Made by a program: the position numbers and the translations under genes. From assembly GCA_026389585.1 (NCBI GenBank), contig JAPLHP010000095.1, positions 1 through 40,797 of the forward strand: a stretch of 40,797 bases of DNA. The letters are read 5' to 3'. Under the pieces are notes generated by a model. It saw nothing but the letters and a program-made list of their open reading frames with translations. It was not told the origin of the DNA and made no database searches. The DNA comes from Chloroflexota bacterium. Its GTDB lineage: Bacteria; Chloroflexota; Dehalococcoidia; UBA2247; RBG-13-53-26. Positions 15,069 to 23,035 of the stretch are shown here, piece after piece. Numbering within the stretch: the first letter of the stretch is position 1; each line of letters opens with the position of its first letter.

Positions 15069-15839
15069 GTGAAGATAGTAAAGGTAATACCATGCCTGGA
15101 TATGAAGGATGGCAGGGTAGTCAAAGGGATCAAGTTTGTTAATCTGAGGGATGCCCGTGACCCTGTGGAGGCTGCCGCAGCGTACTGCCGCGAGGGTGCT
15201 GATGAGCTGGCCTTCCTTGACATTGCGGCCACTGTTGAAGGCAGGCCCACCAAGCTCGAATGGGTGAAGAAGGTCCGCAAGGCAGCTACCGTCCCCTTCA
15301 CTGTAGGCGGCGGGATCAGAGACATAGCCGACATGAGGAAGCTCTTCGATCTCGGCGTAGATAAGGTCTCCATCAACACTGCGGCTGTCAAGAATCCAGA
15401 CCTTATAAAGGAGGCCTCCCGCACCTTCGGCAAGGAAAAGCTGGTGGTTGCCATCGATGGCAAGAAGAACCCGCCGGGGAGCAAACTCCCCAGGCTCGAA
15501 GTGGTGATAAGGGGTGGAATGGAGGGAACCGGCCTCGACATTGTGGAATGGGCCAAGAAGGTGGAGAAGCTGGGAGCAGGAGAGATACTGCTGACCAGCA
15601 AGGATGCCGACGGGACGAAGGAGGGCTACGACCTGGAGATGACCAAGGCCGTAGCTGAAGCGGTAAGCATACCCGTCACTGCTTCGGGTGGGGCTGGCAA
15701 GCTGGAGCACCTCTATGAAGCTGTGGTGACAGGCAAGGCCTCTGCCGTACTGTGTGCCTCCGTTTTCCACTTTGGAGAGATCACCATCCCCCAGGCGAAG
15801 AAATATCTGGCCGAGAAGGGGATACCGGTAAGAATCTGA
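15069..15839 (+). CDS. hisF: imidazole glycerol phosphate synthase cyclase subunit (copy 2)
   Basis: A second complete HisF, about 256 residues from GTG 15069, which has a G-rich site (AGGGGG) about 10 bases upstream; ATG 15051 would add six residues. It keeps catalytic Asp in VIPCLDM and in VVAIDGKKN, and the loops VGGGIRDIADM, TSKDADGTKEGYD and ASGGAGKLEHL. The ammonia-gate Arg5 position is Lys (MKIVKVIPCLD), and residues differ widely from copy 1, so it is not a recent duplicate. No hisH follows. It heads an operon with NuoE/F/G-like subunits and a glutamate-synthase-like protein, with a 43-base gap to nuoE. It could be the housekeeping HisF, or a variant drawing ammonia from another source (inference). 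Confidence 0.9.
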   Translation: MKIVKVIPCLDMKDGRVVKGIKFVNLRDARDPVEAAAAYCREGADELAFLDIAATVEGRPTKLEWVKKVRKAATVPFTVGGGIRDIADMRKLFDLGVDKVSINTAAVKNPDLIKEASRTFGKEKLVVAIDGKKNPPGSKLPRLEVVIRGGMEGTGLDIVEWAKKVEKLGAGEILLTSKDADGTKEGYDLEMTKAVAEAVSIPVTASGGAGKLEHLYEAVVTGKASAVLCASVFHFGEITIPQAKKYLAEKGIPVRI

Positions 15840-15882
15840 GGATCGATATACATCAAACACTATTTGGAAAGGTGATCAAGAA

Positions 15883-16359
15883 ATGGGAGTCGATTTCAAG
15901 AAGGTAGATACTATAGTCGATGAATATGGCTGCAACCGCGACAGCCTCATTTCCATACTTCAGGACATACAGTCTGAATATCGCTATCTGCCTGAAGATG
16001 TGCTGAGGCAGGTGGCCAGGCGGCTGGATCTGCCGCTGATTCAAGTTTATGGCGTAGCCACCTTCTTCAAGTCATTCAGCCTGAAGCCTCGCGGCGAGCA
16101 TTTGGTCCACGTTTGCCTGGGCACTGCCTGCCATGTGCGAGGTGCTCCTGCCGTCCTGGATGAAGTAAAGAGGCAACTTGGCGTCGAAGCCGGAGAGACG
16201 ACGAAAGACATGCAGTTTACGCTGGAGACGGTGAACTGTCTCGGGGCTTGCGCCCTAGGCCCTATCGTGGTTGTTGATAGCAACTACCAGGGGCAGGTGC
16301 GGCCGGGGAAGGTGAAGGGTGTCCTCAAGCAATACAGGAAAGGCACTGAAGGGAAGTAG
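15883..16359 (+). CDS. NuoE-like [2Fe-2S] subunit (HydC/HndA/BfuC type)
   Basis: 158 residues, the 24-kDa subunit family of complex I and of bifurcating hydrogenases. The thioredoxin-fold [2Fe-2S] ligands are C78, C83, C119 and C123 (HVCLGTACHVRG, NCLGACALGP). The N-terminal helical part contains SLISILQDIQSEYRYLPEDV and the VYGVATFFKSF segment typical of the family. It passes electrons near the flavin of the NuoF-like partner. It begins a three-gene NADH-oxidising module; the next gene starts 2 bases after its stop. No complex I membrane subunits or hydrogenase genes accompany it. Confidence 0.92.
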   Translation: MGVDFKKVDTIVDEYGCNRDSLISILQDIQSEYRYLPEDVLRQVARRLDLPLIQVYGVATFFKSFSLKPRGEHLVHVCLGTACHVRGAPAVLDEVKRQLGVEAGETTKDMQFTLETVNCLGACALGPIVVVDSNYQGQVRPGKVKGVLKQYRKGTEGK

Positions 16360-16361
16360 AG

Positions 16362-18221
16362 ATGAAGAAACTAGGGTCAGCAGTAGAACTGGAGCAGTTG
16401 CGCAAGAAGATCGCCAGCCAGCGCGATCCGAAACGCACTTGTATTGTTACCAGTGTGGGAACGTGCGGACTGGCCCGCGGTGCGGCTGGTGTAGCACAAG
16501 CCATCAGCGCGGAATTGAAAAAGGACGGTCTGAATGGCTCCGTGGATCTGCGGACAACGGGCTGCCATGGCTTCTGTGAGATAGAGCCAGTGGTAGTGAT
16601 ATACCCCAAGAGAATTGTCTATCAACACGTCACGCCTGCTGATGTGCCCGAGATAATCTCGGAGACGGTCTCCAAAGGCAAGATTATCACAAGGCTCCTC
16701 TACACCAACCCTGCCACAGGACGAAAGATAGTCCGCGAGCAGACCATACCTTTCTATGGCAAGCAGTACCGTCTTCTCACCGATAGCATTCGCTTCATAG
16801 ATCCCCACAATATAGAGGATTACATCGCCTTGGGTGGTTACTCGGCACTATGCAAGGTGCTATTCGACATGCACCCTGAAGAAGTGCTCGATGAAATCAG
16901 TAGATCCGGGCTGCGTGGCCGCGGCGGTGCCGGGTTCCCAACATTCAGGAAGTGGGAGTCCGCCCGCAATGCCCCTTCATACGACGGCATCCGTTATGTC
17001 ATCTGTAATGCTGATGAAGGCGACCCGGGCGCCTACATGGACAGGAGCCTCCTTGAAGGGAATCCCCACAGCGTCATTGAAGGAATGATCATTGGCGCGT
17101 ACACGATGGGCTCGCATCACGGGTATGTCTACGTCAGAAACGAGTACCCCTTAGCAGTGGAGAACCTGCGCATAGCATTGGACCAGGCAAGGCAATACGG
17201 TCTGCTAGGGAGGAACATCCTCGGCTCCAATTTCGACTTTGACATCAAGATCTCCAGAGGTGGCGGCGCATTCATCTGCGGCGAGTCCACTGCCCTTATG
17301 GCCTCACTGGAGGGCAGGATAGGCGAACCGCGTCCCAAGCATATTCACACAGCCCTCAAGGGGCTCTATGGCCGGCCTACCAACCTGAACAACGTGGAGA
17401 CCTGGGCCAACGTGCCTCTCATCATCAACCGCGGCGCCAAATGGTACACGACGATTGGTACCGAGGGCAGCAAGGGAACCAAGATCTTCTCTCTGGTGGG
17501 CAAGATCAACAATACGGGACTGGTTGAGGTACCAATGGGAATCACCTTGAGAGAGATGGTCTATGACATTGGCGGTGGCATCCGTGGCGGGAAGAAATTC
17601 AAGGCAGTGCAAACGGGCGGCCCATCAGGCGGCTGTATCCCTGAGAGCCTGATTGACCTACCTATTGACTTCGACAGGCTAGCTGAATCCGGATCAATGA
17701 TGGGCTCCGGTGGCATGATCGTCATGGATGAGGGAACCTGCATGGTTGACATGGCCAGGTACTTCGTCAAATTCTTGACAGAGGAATCCTGCGGCAAGTG
17801 TGTGCCCTGCCGTGAGGGACTGGACAGGATGCTGGATATCCTCACCGACATTACTGAGGGGCGGGGGAAGAAAGAAGATATCGAACTCTTGGAAGAACTG
17901 GGCGATGTCATCAAGGAGGCTTCGCTCTGCGGACTGGGTGGGACTGCTCCCAACCCCGTTCTCTCCACCATCAGGTATTTCAGAGACGAATACGAAGCTC
18001 ATATCACAGACAGGCGTTGCCCCGCAGGCGTATGCAAGGCGCTCATCACCTTCACGGTCGATGCAGTGAACTGCACCGGCTGCAGGGTCTGTGCCAGAGA
18101 ATGCCCGCAGGGTGCCATATCAGGCGAGAAGAAGGAAATACATTTCATCGATCAAGGTAAGTGCATCAAATGCGGGCTTTGTCGTGACCTCTGCAAGTTC
18201 GATGCAGTTCTAGTCTCATGA
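16362..18221 (+). CDS. NuoF-like NAD(H)/FMN subunit with extra Fe-S domains (HydB/HndC/BfuB type)
   Basis: 619 residues. Domains in order: a thioredoxin-like [2Fe-2S] domain (about 1-120; CIVTSVGTC and GCHGFCEIEP); the 51-kDa domain with GLRGRGGAGFPTFRKW, NADEGDPGAYMDR (FMN) and GGGAFICGESTALM (NAD); a SLBB segment; the 4Fe-4S motif SCGKCVPCREG with its fourth Cys in CGLGGTAPNP; and a C-terminal two-cluster ferredoxin domain (CTGCRVCARECP and CIKCGLCRDLC). This is the layout of HydB/HndC in bifurcating [FeFe]-hydrogenases and of the Bfu family core. It would oxidise NAD(P)H or reduce NAD(P)+ at FMN. It lies between nuoE-like (2-base gap) and nuoG-like (12-base gap) genes. Confidence 0.93.
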   Translation: MKKLGSAVELEQLRKKIASQRDPKRTCIVTSVGTCGLARGAAGVAQAISAELKKDGLNGSVDLRTTGCHGFCEIEPVVVIYPKRIVYQHVTPADVPEIISETVSKGKIITRLLYTNPATGRKIVREQTIPFYGKQYRLLTDSIRFIDPHNIEDYIALGGYSALCKVLFDMHPEEVLDEISRSGLRGRGGAGFPTFRKWESARNAPSYDGIRYVICNADEGDPGAYMDRSLLEGNPHSVIEGMIIGAYTMGSHHGYVYVRNEYPLAVENLRIALDQARQYGLLGRNILGSNFDFDIKISRGGGAFICGESTALMASLEGRIGEPRPKHIHTALKGLYGRPTNLNNVETWANVPLIINRGAKWYTTIGTEGSKGTKIFSLVGKINNTGLVEVPMGITLREMVYDIGGGIRGGKKFKAVQTGGPSGGCIPESLIDLPIDFDRLAESGSMMGSGGMIVMDEGTCMVDMARYFVKFLTEESCGKCVPCREGLDRMLDILTDITEGRGKKEDIELLEELGDVIKEASLCGLGGTAPNPVLSTIRYFRDEYEAHITDRRCPAGVCKALITFTVDAVNCTGCRVCARECPQGAISGEKKEIHFIDQGKCIKCGLCRDLCKFDAVLVS

Positions 18222-18233
18222 AGAGGGAAAGAC

Positions 18234-18902
18234 ATGATTGAATTGACGATTGACGGAACCAAGGTAAGGGTGGAGAAAGGAACCAGCGTCCTTGAAGCAG
18301 CCAAAGAGATGGGCATCACCATCCCGACTCTTTGCTACTATCCCGGCCTCAGTTCCTATGGTGAGTGTCGTGTCTGCCTGGTGGAGGTAGTCAAAGGGAA
18401 GAATCGCTCATCGCTGGAGGCATCATGCGCAATGCCGGTAGAGCAGGGGTTGGTCATCCGGACCAATTCGGAGAAGGCGAAGAAGGCACGTAAGCTGGTT
18501 GTGGAACTCCTGATTGCCTCATGTCCCACCTCAAAGACGCTGCAGGATATGGCCTCCAACATGGGCATCAACAGGATCCGTTTCAAGATAAAGGATAGGG
18601 GGTGCATCCTCTGCGGGCGCTGCGTGCGCTACTGTAAAGAACAGATGCGGTCGGGCGGTATCGGATTCGTGGGCCGCGGAACGTCACGCAGGGTAGCCAC
18701 AGCCTTTGGAGTCACCCCAGCGGAGTGCCGCAATTGCGGCGGATGCGAATGGATCTGTCCGGTTTGCGAGCGGGCCTGCACAGCCAATAACCTGATCAAC
18801 GGCCTCTGCGGGGGTTGCCAGAACCTGGCACCCGTTGAGACCTGCGCCATATGCACAGGGTGCTCCGAGAGCGTAGGGGCGCATGGACACACGGTCTACT
18901 AG
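18234..18902 (+). CDS. NuoG/HoxU-like Fe-S subunit with a cysteine-rich C-terminal tail
   Basis: 222 residues. The N-terminal [2Fe-2S] domain has C34, C45, C48 and C65. The usual NuoG His-Cys cluster region is reduced to a single SCPT (C97). The two 4Fe-4S motifs are C124-C127-C130-C134 and C165-C168-C171-C175. A tail adds C178, C182, C192, C195, C204, C207 and C210 (CERAC, CGGC, CAICTGC), which I have not seen in standard NuoG, HoxU or HydA N-termini. There is no molybdopterin or H-cluster domain, so the subunit should hand electrons to another catalytic partner, most simply the FMN glutamate-synthase-like protein encoded 57 bases downstream. Tail function is unknown. Confidence 0.88.
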   Translation: MIELTIDGTKVRVEKGTSVLEAAKEMGITIPTLCYYPGLSSYGECRVCLVEVVKGKNRSSLEASCAMPVEQGLVIRTNSEKAKKARKLVVELLIASCPTSKTLQDMASNMGINRIRFKIKDRGCILCGRCVRYCKEQMRSGGIGFVGRGTSRRVATAFGVTPAECRNCGGCEWICPVCERACTANNLINGLCGGCQNLAPVETCAICTGCSESVGAHGHTVY

Positions 18903-18959
18903 ACCCACAACGCTCTTCAGAATATATGAGACTTTGGAAAACAAGGAAGGAGATCAAAG

Positions 18960-20537
18960 ATGACACTGACAAGGTATAACGCAACGGCTTCCACACTGAC
19001 CAAGAACAGGACGGGTGGCGACTGGTGCCCCATCAGCGGCATGTGCGTCACCTGCGTTGATGGCTGCATCGGCATGTGCGAGATAGGCAAGAGCGCCTAC
19101 CGTGGTCACGAGGTGCTCTACCCACAGCCATTCGGCATCATCACGACCGCGTCGCAGAAGGCCTATCCTATAGACCTGTCACATTTCAATATAATGGGGA
19201 CAGCCGTGGGAGCCTATGGCATGGAAGCAGACTCCGATAAGGCTATCTTCCCGAACGTCAGCCTGGAATCGTGGTTGGGTCGTGATAGAGGAATCAAGCT
19301 GCGCCTGCCCTTTATTATCCCTGGCCTGGGTTCTACCAATGTCGCCGGGCAGAACTGGGATGGCTTAGCCATCGGCTCAGCTATGTCAGGTATACCGCTG
19401 ACCATCGGCGAGAATGTCTGCGCCATGGACGTGGACTCCAAGATAACCAAGGGGAGAATCGTGTCTTCCCCCGATATGGAGAGGCGGGTCAAGCTCTACA
19501 AGGAGTGGCAGAGCAATGGCTACGGCGGCATCATCGTGCAGGCAAACGTTGAAGACTTCCGCCTGGGCGTGCTGGAATATGCTATTGAGAAGCTGGGCGC
19601 TACCGGCGTGGAACTGAAGTGGGGACAGGGTGCGAAGGACATCGGCGGCGAAGTCAAGCTCAAGAGCCTTGAAAAGGCACAGCTACTGAGTAAGCGCGGC
19701 TACATTGTGCTCCCCGACCCGTTGGATCCCTTCGTAGTAGAGGAGTTTAAGAAGGGGGTCTTCACCGAGTTTGAGAGACACTCCCGCGTTGGCATGGTTA
19801 CCAAAGAGGGTTTCATGAAACAAGTGAAGCAACTGCGCGATGCCGGTGCTAAATACATCTCTCTAAAGACAGGTGCCTACCGGCCGGCAGATCTGGCCCG
19901 CGCGGTCAAATTCTCCTCTATAGCCAAGATTGATTACCTTACTGTTGACGGAGCTGGCGGCGGCACCGGTATGAGCCCTTGGCGCATGATGAACGAATGG
20001 GGCGTCCCCGGCGTCGAGCTGTGGTCACTGCTGCACGAGTACTGTGATCGCCTGGCTAAGAAGGGTCAGTATGTACCCCCTGTGGTACTGGCAGGCGGCT
20101 TTGTTCTGGAAGACCAGATATTCAAGGGCCTGGCACTGGGTGCTCCTTATGTGAACGCCATCGGCATGGCCAGAGGGCCGCTGGCTGCGGCTATGGTTGG
20201 CAAGACCATCGGCGAGGCCATTAAGAGCCAGGAACTCCCAGTCTACTTCGAGCGATTTGGTGGTACCAGGGAATCCATCTTCGTCACTGCCGAATCACTG
20301 AAGCGGGAATATGGCAAGGCCTATGAGAAGATGCCAACCTCGGCTATCGGCCTCTATACCTACCTGGAGCGACTGGCTCAGGGGTTGCGCCAGTTGATGG
20401 CTGGCAACCGGAAGTTCGGTGTCGAGCACATAAGCCGCGATGACATCGCAGCGCTGACACCAGAGGCAACCAGAGTGAGCGGCATTCCTCTCGTTACCGA
20501 CATCGATGCCAAAGAGGTAGACAAGATACTGGCGTAG
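18960..20537 (+). CDS. FMN-binding glutamate-synthase-family protein with N-terminal cysteine cluster
   Basis: 525 residues, the GltB2-like FMN barrel family. The N-terminus has five cysteines (C23, C29, C32, C36, C40: MCVTCVDGCIGMC), probably an iron-sulfur site, followed by EIGKSAYRGHEVLYPQPFG. Barrel signatures include VDGAGGGTGMSPW (FMN phosphate/active-site loop) and VLAGGFVLEDQIFKGLALGA. The late 3Fe-4S cysteine cluster of GltB is absent. A strong ribosome site (AAGGAGAT) precedes the ATG. It closes the NuoEFG-like operon, so I infer it is the catalytic subunit of that complex. The substrate may be 2-oxoglutarate plus ammonia, but the family also contains members of unknown reaction. 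No glutaminase domain is fused. Confidence 0.87.
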   Translation: MTLTRYNATASTLTKNRTGGDWCPISGMCVTCVDGCIGMCEIGKSAYRGHEVLYPQPFGIITTASQKAYPIDLSHFNIMGTAVGAYGMEADSDKAIFPNVSLESWLGRDRGIKLRLPFIIPGLGSTNVAGQNWDGLAIGSAMSGIPLTIGENVCAMDVDSKITKGRIVSSPDMERRVKLYKEWQSNGYGGIIVQANVEDFRLGVLEYAIEKLGATGVELKWGQGAKDIGGEVKLKSLEKAQLLSKRGYIVLPDPLDPFVVEEFKKGVFTEFERHSRVGMVTKEGFMKQVKQLRDAGAKYISLKTGAYRPADLARAVKFSSIAKIDYLTVDGAGGGTGMSPWRMMNEWGVPGVELWSLLHEYCDRLAKKGQYVPPVVLAGGFVLEDQIFKGLALGAPYVNAIGMARGPLAAAMVGKTIGEAIKSQELPVYFERFGGTRESIFVTAESLKREYGKAYEKMPTSAIGLYTYLERLAQGLRQLMAGNRKFGVEHISRDDIAALTPEATRVSGIPLVTDIDAKEVDKILA

Positions 20538-20571
20538 CCATATATAATAGAACCAACAAGAGATTTGAGCT

Positions 20572-20601
20572 GCCGCGCCTGACCTAGCGCTCAGGCGCGG
20601 C
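20572..20601. other. strong GC-rich hairpin between the FMN protein and nrpR2
   Basis: GCCGCGCCTGA at 20572-20582 and TCAGGCGCGGC at 20591-20601 form a perfect 11-bp stem with an 8-base loop. It is nested inside a weaker repeat, TTGAGCT (20565-20571) and AGCTCAA (20630-20636). It lies 35 bases after the glutamate-synthase-like stop. No T-run follows, so it is either a non-canonical terminator/mRNA-end stabiliser or an operator for nrpR2. Confidence 0.6.
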
Positions 20602-20667
20602 GCAACGTTATGAACCACCAGACTACAGGAGCTCAAGGGGCAGATCGTGGTTTAGCATGAAGAGACA

Positions 20668-21663
20668 ATGATAGGTTCCAGCAGCGTCGAAGTAGAGAGG
20701 AAAGTCAATGCTATCCTCAGGATATTGAGTGAGTCGCCTGAGGCTGTCGGCGCCAGGGTGATCGGTCGCCAGTTGAAGGAGCAGGGCATCGACCTCAGTG
20801 AGAGGGCAGTGAGGTATCACCTGAAGCTGATGGATGAGCGGGGACTGACGCAGCTGGCAGGAAGGGATGGGAGGCTGATCACACCAGCCGGGGTCGAGGA
20901 GCTGCAGAATGCCCTGGTTGGTGACAAGGTTGGCCTCTTTATTAACCGGATAGAGCTAGTCTCGTTTCGCACCACCTTTGATTGGCAGAGCCGGAGCGGG
21001 TTCGTGCCAGCCAACCTCTCGCTTTTTGATAGGGACGATTTCCCAAGGGCGCTGAAGGCAATGAGGAACGCATTCAAGGCGGAGATATCCGTCGGAGATC
21101 TGGTGGCAGTGGCCAGGGAGGGAGAGAAGCTGGGAGGCAGAACTATACCCAAAGGCAAGATCGGCTTTGCCACAGTATGCAGTGCTGTGGTCACCGGGGT
21201 CCTCCTCAAAGCCGGCGTACCTACGGATTCAAGATTCGGCGGCATACTGCAGATCAGAGACCATAAGCCACTTCGTTTCGCGGAGATCATCTACTACAGC
21301 GGCACCTCTTTGGATCCATCAGAGGTCTTCATCAGGGGCAAGATGACCAACGTGACTGAAGCGACCAAGAAGGGTGAGGGGAAAGTACTGGCCAACTGCG
21401 CTGAAGTTCCGGCCCAATGTAGACCTTTAGCAGAAGGTATAATTGCCAGGCTGAAGGAAGCCCACCTGGGCAGCCTCGCTGTTATGGGAAATGTCGGCGA
21501 ACCGATCTGCGAGGTCTCGGTAGATCCGAACAGGGTAGGGGTAGTCCTGCTCGGTGGATTGAACCCTGTTGCCGCTGCTGAAGAAGCCGGCGTGGAGGCA
21601 GAGAATGCTGCTATATGCTCTGTTGTAGAATACCGACGACTGAGGAGCTTCTGGGAATTATAG
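20668..21663 (+). CDS. nrpR: NrpR-type nitrogen transcriptional regulator (copy 2)
   Basis: 331 residues, collinear with the protein at 3,065-4,084: winged helix (VERKVNAILRILSESPEAVG, AVRYHLKLMDERGLTQ), then one NrpR domain (EGEKLGGRTIPKGKIGFATV, SRFGGILQIRDHKPLRF, SGTSLDPSEVF, VVLLGGLNPVAAAEEAG). The ATG has no obvious ribosome site directly upstream, and the start is supported by alignment to copy 1. It follows the NuoEFG/glutamate-synthase operon by 130 bases and its last codons overlap the convergent DUF1015 gene by 6 bases. Two single-domain NrpRs flanking the glutamate synthase genes could form a heteromer or control the two operons separately (inference). Confidence 0.87.
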   Translation: MIGSSSVEVERKVNAILRILSESPEAVGARVIGRQLKEQGIDLSERAVRYHLKLMDERGLTQLAGRDGRLITPAGVEELQNALVGDKVGLFINRIELVSFRTTFDWQSRSGFVPANLSLFDRDDFPRALKAMRNAFKAEISVGDLVAVAREGEKLGGRTIPKGKIGFATVCSAVVTGVLLKAGVPTDSRFGGILQIRDHKPLRFAEIIYYSGTSLDPSEVFIRGKMTNVTEATKKGEGKVLANCAEVPAQCRPLAEGIIARLKEAHLGSLAVMGNVGEPICEVSVDPNRVGVVLLGGLNPVAAAEEAGVEAENAAICSVVEYRRLRSFWEL

Positions 21664-22995
21664 AGCGTCGTCCCAGAGTGGATACATCACCAGACCGGTG
21701 GGCAGCTTGGGATAGAAATAGGTTGACTTCGGCGGCATCCTATCGCCAGTGTCAGCTACAGCCAGGACGCTGGAGATAGGAATCGGATTCATCAGGAAAG
21801 CCAGTTGATACTTACCTGAATTCACCCCCTCGACAGCTTCTAGACCGTCCCTGGTGTACTCTAGAAATCTGATCTCTTTTTGTGGAGTATCTATGCCCAA
21901 TATCTGCCGCAAGATCACCCAGTGAAGGATAGATACATCCAGATTTGTCCATTGCCGGCTGCGATCAGATGGCATTAGCTTCGTCAGGTGTGTACTCTCC
22001 CGGGGAGTGAGGAGGCAGAGGCATTCCTGGCTAAGACCGTAGACTCCTATAGCGCCCCTCTTGCCATGCTCCGCCAGAGTGTTCAACCAACTTCTGAGCA
22101 CCTCAGACCGAGAGGCTGCAGCAGGTTGGATCTCTTCCATGATGAAGAGCTGGGCTAGCTTCTCTCTGAGTCCCGATAGAAGGTCAGGCTTGATAGACTT
22201 CACGATGCGATGAGTGGGCAAGGCAACCAGCCCTGGATCATCAGCACCTACCAGCGTCATCATCACAAAATTGGAGGATTCGTTGCCGGTAGAACGGGAA
22301 CTGCCCATCTGCTGCTCTCGCTGATAGGCCAAGGCTGTTTCATAACGGTGGTGTCCGTCGGCGATATAGACATCCTTGCCGGCACACCAATCAGAAATCT
22401 GTGCCATGCTCTGTTCGTCCCTGATAACCCACATGTTGTGGACTACCTCATCACGATCTACGATGCCGATGTCCGGCTTTCCTTTGGCCGACTTCATGAG
22501 GAGGGATGTAAATCCATTCTGGCCATGATCAATCATGGCCAGAATGGGACTGAGGTTCACGCGACAGGCACGTAACAGTTTGAGGCGATCCAGTATCCGC
22601 TCTTCCATAACACTCTCGTGGGGGCGAGCTCCACCGTTACCCTGGTCGCCCAGCTGCACGCGGGCAGTCAGGCCCCAGCGGTGTTTTATGGTACCTTCGA
22701 GGGTAAAGCGGTGTTCAAAAATGTAGAAGGCGGGCGCCGGCTCACGAAAGAGGATACCCTCTTCGAGCCAGGTTGCCAGCGTCCCCGCCGCGCGGGTGTA
22801 TTTGTTGTCTTCAGCAGAATCAGAGGGGTAATCCTCTCCAAGTTCGAGACGGATTATGCTGTGCGGGCTCTGTTGATGATAGGCCCGCTGCTCCTCCGGG
22901 GAGATTATGTCATAGGGTGGAGTTATGACTGATGAGAGATCCTTAACTCGCTCATGACTGTAGCGAATACCCTGAAACGGCCGAACATCAGCCAC
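21658..22995 (-). CDS. DUF1015 family protein
   Basis: 445 residues starting at GTG (MADVRPFQGIRY, the typical family start). Family signatures: TPPYDIISPEEQRAYH, ADGHHRYETALAYQRE, LVGADDPGLVALPTHRIV and STYFYPKLPTGLVMYPL at the end. DUF1015 proteins are soluble and widespread in anaerobes and archaea, often near serine or phosphoglycerate genes. Their activity is not something I can state from sequence. The gene contains a perfect 34-base palindrome (see separate entry). It converges on nrpR2 with a 6-base overlap. Confidence 0.9.
   Translation of the reverse strand: MADVRPFQGIRYSHERVKDLSSVITPPYDIISPEEQRAYHQQSPHSIIRLELGEDYPSDSAEDNKYTRAAGTLATWLEEGILFREPAPAFYIFEHRFTLEGTIKHRWGLTARVQLGDQGNGGARPHESVMEERILDRLKLLRACRVNLSPILAMIDHGQNGFTSLLMKSAKGKPDIGIVDRDEVVHNMWVIRDEQSMAQISDWCAGKDVYIADGHHRYETALAYQREQQMGSSRSTGNESSNFVMMTLVGADDPGLVALPTHRIVKSIKPDLLSGLREKLAQLFIMEEIQPAAASRSEVLRSWLNTLAEHGKRGAIGVYGLSQECLCLLTPRESTHLTKLMPSDRSRQWTNLDVSILHWVILRQILGIDTPQKEIRFLEYTRDGLEAVEGVNSGKYQLAFLMNPIPISSVLAVADTGDRMPPKSTYFYPKLPTGLVMYPLWDDAL
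22514..22547. repeat. 34-base near-perfect palindrome inside the DUF1015 gene
   Basis: Arms CCATTCTGGCCATGAT (22514-22529) and ATCATGGCCAGAATGG (22532-22547) are exact reverse complements with a 2-base centre. It lies in the codons for LSPILAMIDHGQNG. It would form a very stable hairpin or cruciform. Its presence inside a coding region is unusual. Confidence 0.9.
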
Positions 22996-23035
22996 TTAAT
23001 CCACGTCCACCCTTGGAAATATCAAGTGGGTACGC

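Noticed and set aside
15069-15839. Second hisF as HisA
   Set aside because: Its start (IPCLDMKDGRVVKG), the ASGGAGKLEHL loop and the full alignment with the first copy fit HisF rather than HisA.
14970-15860. Open frame of 296 codons on the minus strand
   Set aside because: Antisense to the second hisF, which has full family motifs.
15883-18902. Complex I or hydrogenase operon
   Set aside because: No membrane Nuo subunits and no NiFe or FeFe catalytic subunit are present; the only catalytic partner gene is the glutamate-synthase-like protein.
20572-20601. Hairpin as an intrinsic terminator
   Set aside because: No T-rich run follows on either strand, so it is recorded only as a hairpin.
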